Notes under the pieces: generated by a model | What the model was told of the DNA's origin: nothing | What the model saw: only the letters and a program-made list of their open reading frames with translations | Databases searched by the model: none | In this document: positions 61,640 through 64,000 of the stretch, piece by piece | Position numbering within the stretch: the stretch's first letter is position 1 | How the letters are laid out: each line of letters begins with the position of its first letter | From: Climacteris rufus | Lineage: Eukaryota > Chordata > Aves > Passeriformes > Climacteridae | Reading direction: 5' to 3' | Assembly: GCA_013398175.1 (NCBI GenBank) | Contig: VZRZ01003931.1 | Coordinates: 28,151-92,150 of the forward strand | Length of the DNA stretch: 64,000 nt | Position numbers and translations under genes: made by a program

Positions 61640-62425
61640 CCCAGAGCAGCTGGGGCTGCCCCATCCCTGGCAGTGCCCCTGGATCCCTGGCAGTGCCCCT
61701 GGATCCCTGGCAGTGCCCCTGGATCCCTGGCAGTGCCCCTGGATCCCTGGCAGTGCCCCTGGATCCCTGGCAGTGCCCCTGGATCCCTGGCAGTGCCCCT
61801 GGATCCCTGGCAGTGCCCCTGGATCCCTGGCAGTGCCCCTGGATCCCTGGCAGTGCCCCTGGATCCCTGGCAGTGCCCCTGGATCCCTGGCAGTGCCCCT
61901 GGATCCCTGGCAGTGCCCCTGGATCCCTGGCAGTGCCCCTGGATCCCTGGCAGTGCCCCTGGATCCCTGGCAGTGCCCCTGGATCCCTGGCAGTGCCCCT
62001 GGATCCCTGGCAGTGCCCCTGGATCCCTGGCAGTGCCCCTGGATCCCTGGCAGTGCCCCTGGATCCCTGGCAGTGCCCCTGGATCCCTGGCAGTGCCCCT
62101 GGATCCCTGGCAGTGCCCCTGGATCCCTGGCAGTGCCCCTGGATCCCTGGCAGTGCCCCTGGATCCCTGGCAGTGCCCCTGGATCCCTGGCAGTGCCCCT
62201 GGATCCCTGGCAGTGCCCCTGGATCCCTGGCAGTGCCCCTGGATCCCTGGCAGTGCCCCTGGATCCCTGGCAGTGCCCCTGGATCCCTGGAAATGCCCCA
62301 GGCCGAGCTGGAAGGGGCCTGGAGCAGCCTGGGACAGTGGAAGGTGTCCCTGCCCCCAGGGCTGGAATTTGGAAATCTTTAAGTTTCCTTCCAACCCAAA
62401 GCAGTCTGAGATTCCGTGATGCTCC
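61640..62425 (+). mobile_element. CR1 LINE 3' fragment expanded by a minisatellite
   Basis: Left flank gagcagctggggctgcccca and right flank gccgagctggaaggggcctg, gtgtccctgcccccaggg, gattccgtgat are contiguous CR1 in normal order once the 20-bp array is ignored. Confidence 0.9.
61661..62300. repeat. 20-bp minisatellite inside a CR1 element
   Basis: Thirty perfect copies of ggatccctggcagtgcccct fill 61681-62280, with one diverged unit at each edge. The flanks are one CR1 copy in sense orientation, interrupted at this point. Each unit carries a BamHI site. Confidence 0.98.
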
Positions 62426-63380
62426 TGGGACATTTTTGTGGCTGAAGGAATGCTGAGCTGCCTTAAAGTTGTGTCTTTTCCTGCCTGCTCCTTTTCCTCC
62501 TAACTTGCCTGAAAACTGCTCTTAGTTTTTCCCTTGAATCCAATTAAATAGAAGGTGATTAAAAAAGAAGGCACCGTTATCACACATTATTTTTATCTGC
62601 TGTAGCACAGGGTTGCTCTGAACAGTGCATCTGGTGTATGGAACTGTAAATAGGCTTTTTAACAGAAAATGTTCCTTTTTGGCTCTTTTTTTTTTTGAGT
62701 GTATTGAAGTTGGACTGCTGTGTTCTCCTTCATCACTGGGTTTTTAATTATACAGCACTTTCTTGATGCTATTGCCACTTTTTAAATTAAGGTTGTGTCG
62801 TTACTCTCTTGTTGCACAGTCTGCATTGAGTTATTCTCTCTGAATATGTTTTTATTATAATATGGGGATGAAACAGGTGCAAAACTACAGAGCAGTCAAC
62901 AATATTGACAACAAATAGTTAATTCTCGCTATTAATTTTTCAGTTCTGACTTGCTTCTTGCCTTTATTCTTCAGATCTGGAAGGCTTTTCTTTCTTCTTC
63001 AAATATATATGTGTGTACATATGTAGGCAGTTCTTGGAGTCATGCAAAAAGATGCAGATTTCTTTGGGAACAATGAAAATGGTCTCAATCTTTTGTACAG
63101 AAATAAAGATTTCGTGTAAATGTTGTTCTGAGGGAGGGCCTTGTGCTGTGGAATCCTCACGGATGTTGTGTTGTTACCTGTGTGTTTGGCTTTGAAACCT
63201 GAGCTAATGGGTGGAAATCAGAGCTGTGTAAGCAACAAATAAACCAAACTGTCTGTATGGAGTTGGCCAGGGAATTTCTTGGAGCTCCACCGTGCCTGGG
63301 ATGCCAAAGGTGCTGCAGTGAACTGAGGAATTGAGGAAAGTCCTGAGCTTTGCTTGACATGCAAATCTTCCTGAGAACTT
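62426..63380. other. Unique AT-rich stretch
   Basis: No transposon or open frame of note. The 62560-63120 part resembles a terminal 3' UTR and ends in the AATAAA at 63102. Confidence 0.5.
63102..63107 (+). terminator. ARL5A: Candidate distal poly(A) signal downstream of ARL5A
   Basis: AATAAA in acagaaataaagatttcg, followed by a T/G-rich segment (tgtaaatgttgttctg), at the end of 600 bp of unique AT-rich sequence that looks like a transcript 3' end. It could end a long ARL5A transcript (8.2-kb 3' UTR including repeats) or belong to an unseen gene. Confidence 0.4.
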
Positions 63381-63720
63381 CACTGAATTGTCCTGCAGGG
63401 ATGGGGACTCCACCACTGCCCTGGGCAGCTCTCCCAGGGCTGGACAACCTTTCCATGAAGGAATTTTCCCCAATATCCAATTTAACCCTTCCCTGGCCCA
63501 GCCTGAGGCCGTTCCCTCTGCTCCTGTCCCTGTTCCCTGGGAGCAGAACTGGCTGCACCTCCCTCTGGGTAAGTTGTACCTAAAAATCAGGTGCCCCCTG
63601 AGTTTCCTTTTCTCCAGGATAAAATCCTGCTGGGGTTCTCCATCCGTGGTGGGCTGTTCCTTAGGGAGGAGAGGAACAGGCTCCTCTGAATCCAGGCACA
63701 GCAATTTCCCCACCCCACGC
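63380..63720 (-). mobile_element. CR1 LINE fragment
   Basis: Antisense tggggactccaccactgccc, ttccatgaaggaattttccc, gccgttccctctgctcctgt and ctgagtttccttttctccag; same subfamily as 16221 and 44525. Confidence 0.88.
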
Positions 63721-63758
63721 TGAGACCATCCACGCTCACCTTTCCTGGTGCTTTTCAG

Positions 63759-63797
63759 GAGAACGCTGGGATAATGCAAAAGCTGTGCAAGTTGCTG
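63759..63797 (+). other. Exon-like 39-bp segment, unassigned
   Basis: A good acceptor (cctggtgcttttcag) and a perfect GTAAGT donor enclose 39 bp that stay open in one frame (13 codons including an internal ATG). I do not recognise the peptide. By human gene order the next gene on this strand is NEB, so a NEB 5' exon is possible, but chance splice signals are equally likely. Confidence 0.25.
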
Positions 63798-64000
63798 GTA
63801 AGTGAGGTCTCTCTTCACTGAGACAAGCTGGGAAAATCCCATTCTTTCAGGATTTCCCTGCCAGGAGCAGCAACAACCACTGTTCCATGCTGAGCCCAGT
63901 GAAGGAATGACAGGGCCAGGCAGGGCAGCTGGAGCAGGCAGAGGAGGAAGATGTAGCAGAGCTAATTGGAGATTTAAAATGAAACCTTATTTCTGCTTTT

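Larger units (their letters stand above)
56721..61640. other. ARL5A downstream region
   Basis: No supported coding exon. It contains a 113-bp-period direct duplication (57088-57290), a 24-bp array (59512-59641) abutting a full CR1 3' end (59642-59798), a 35-bp doubled segment at about 60102-60170, and unique AT-rich DNA. An exon-like segment at about 58957-59000 is noted under findings. Confidence 0.6.

Noticed and set aside
61278..62456. Open frames of 283-392 codons (repeated PGSLAVPLDPWQC)
   Set aside because: The 20-bp CR1-derived array cycles through all three frames without stops; the flanks are CR1, not a gene.

Overview
This window is nuclear DNA from a bird, most likely a songbird-type genome. 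The evidence is some two dozen CR1 LINE fragments (one ends in the typical avian ATTCTATGATTCTATGA 3' tail), a pair of LTR-like repeats, very abundant GC-rich minisatellites, and spliced exons of two vertebrate genes whose predicted proteins are close to the mammalian forms as I remember them. No bacterial, CRISPR or viral gene system is present, and I found no wholly new biological system. What stands out is repeat biology and exon-level base composition.

Region 1 (1 to about 43.6 kb, + strand) holds most of CACNB4, the voltage-gated calcium channel beta-4 subunit. Twelve coding exons lie between 17740 and 38164. They join in frame into 471 residues, equivalent to residues 50-520 of the 520-residue human isoform. 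The N-terminal 49 residues and the promoter lie upstream of the window, so 1-17739 is the 3' part of a long intron. A probable 5.4-kb 3' UTR follows the stop and ends near an AATAAA at 43593.

Region 2 (about 46.4 to 57 kb or further, + strand) holds the complete coding sequence of ARL5A, an ARF-like small GTPase, in six exons from 47217 to 54925 (179 aa). Its promoter and CpG island are largely hidden by a 567-base N gap (46573-47139). The 3' UTR is open-ended: a plausible distal poly(A) signal lies at 63102, and no better one was seen near 56.7 kb.

Region 3 (57 to 64 kb) is unique AT-rich sequence, CR1 copies, a striking CR1-derived 20-bp minisatellite, and a few exon-like scraps that may belong to the 5' end of the next gene (NEB by human gene order).

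The two genes are transcribed in the same direction, as in mammals. Their side-by-side order repeats the CACNB2/ARL5B and CACNB1/ARL5C pairings elsewhere in vertebrate genomes. They have no known shared pathway: CACNB4 controls surface delivery and gating of CaV channels, while ARL5A acts in trans-Golgi trafficking. Almost all long open frames in the window are artefacts of tandem repeats, CR1 or the N gap.
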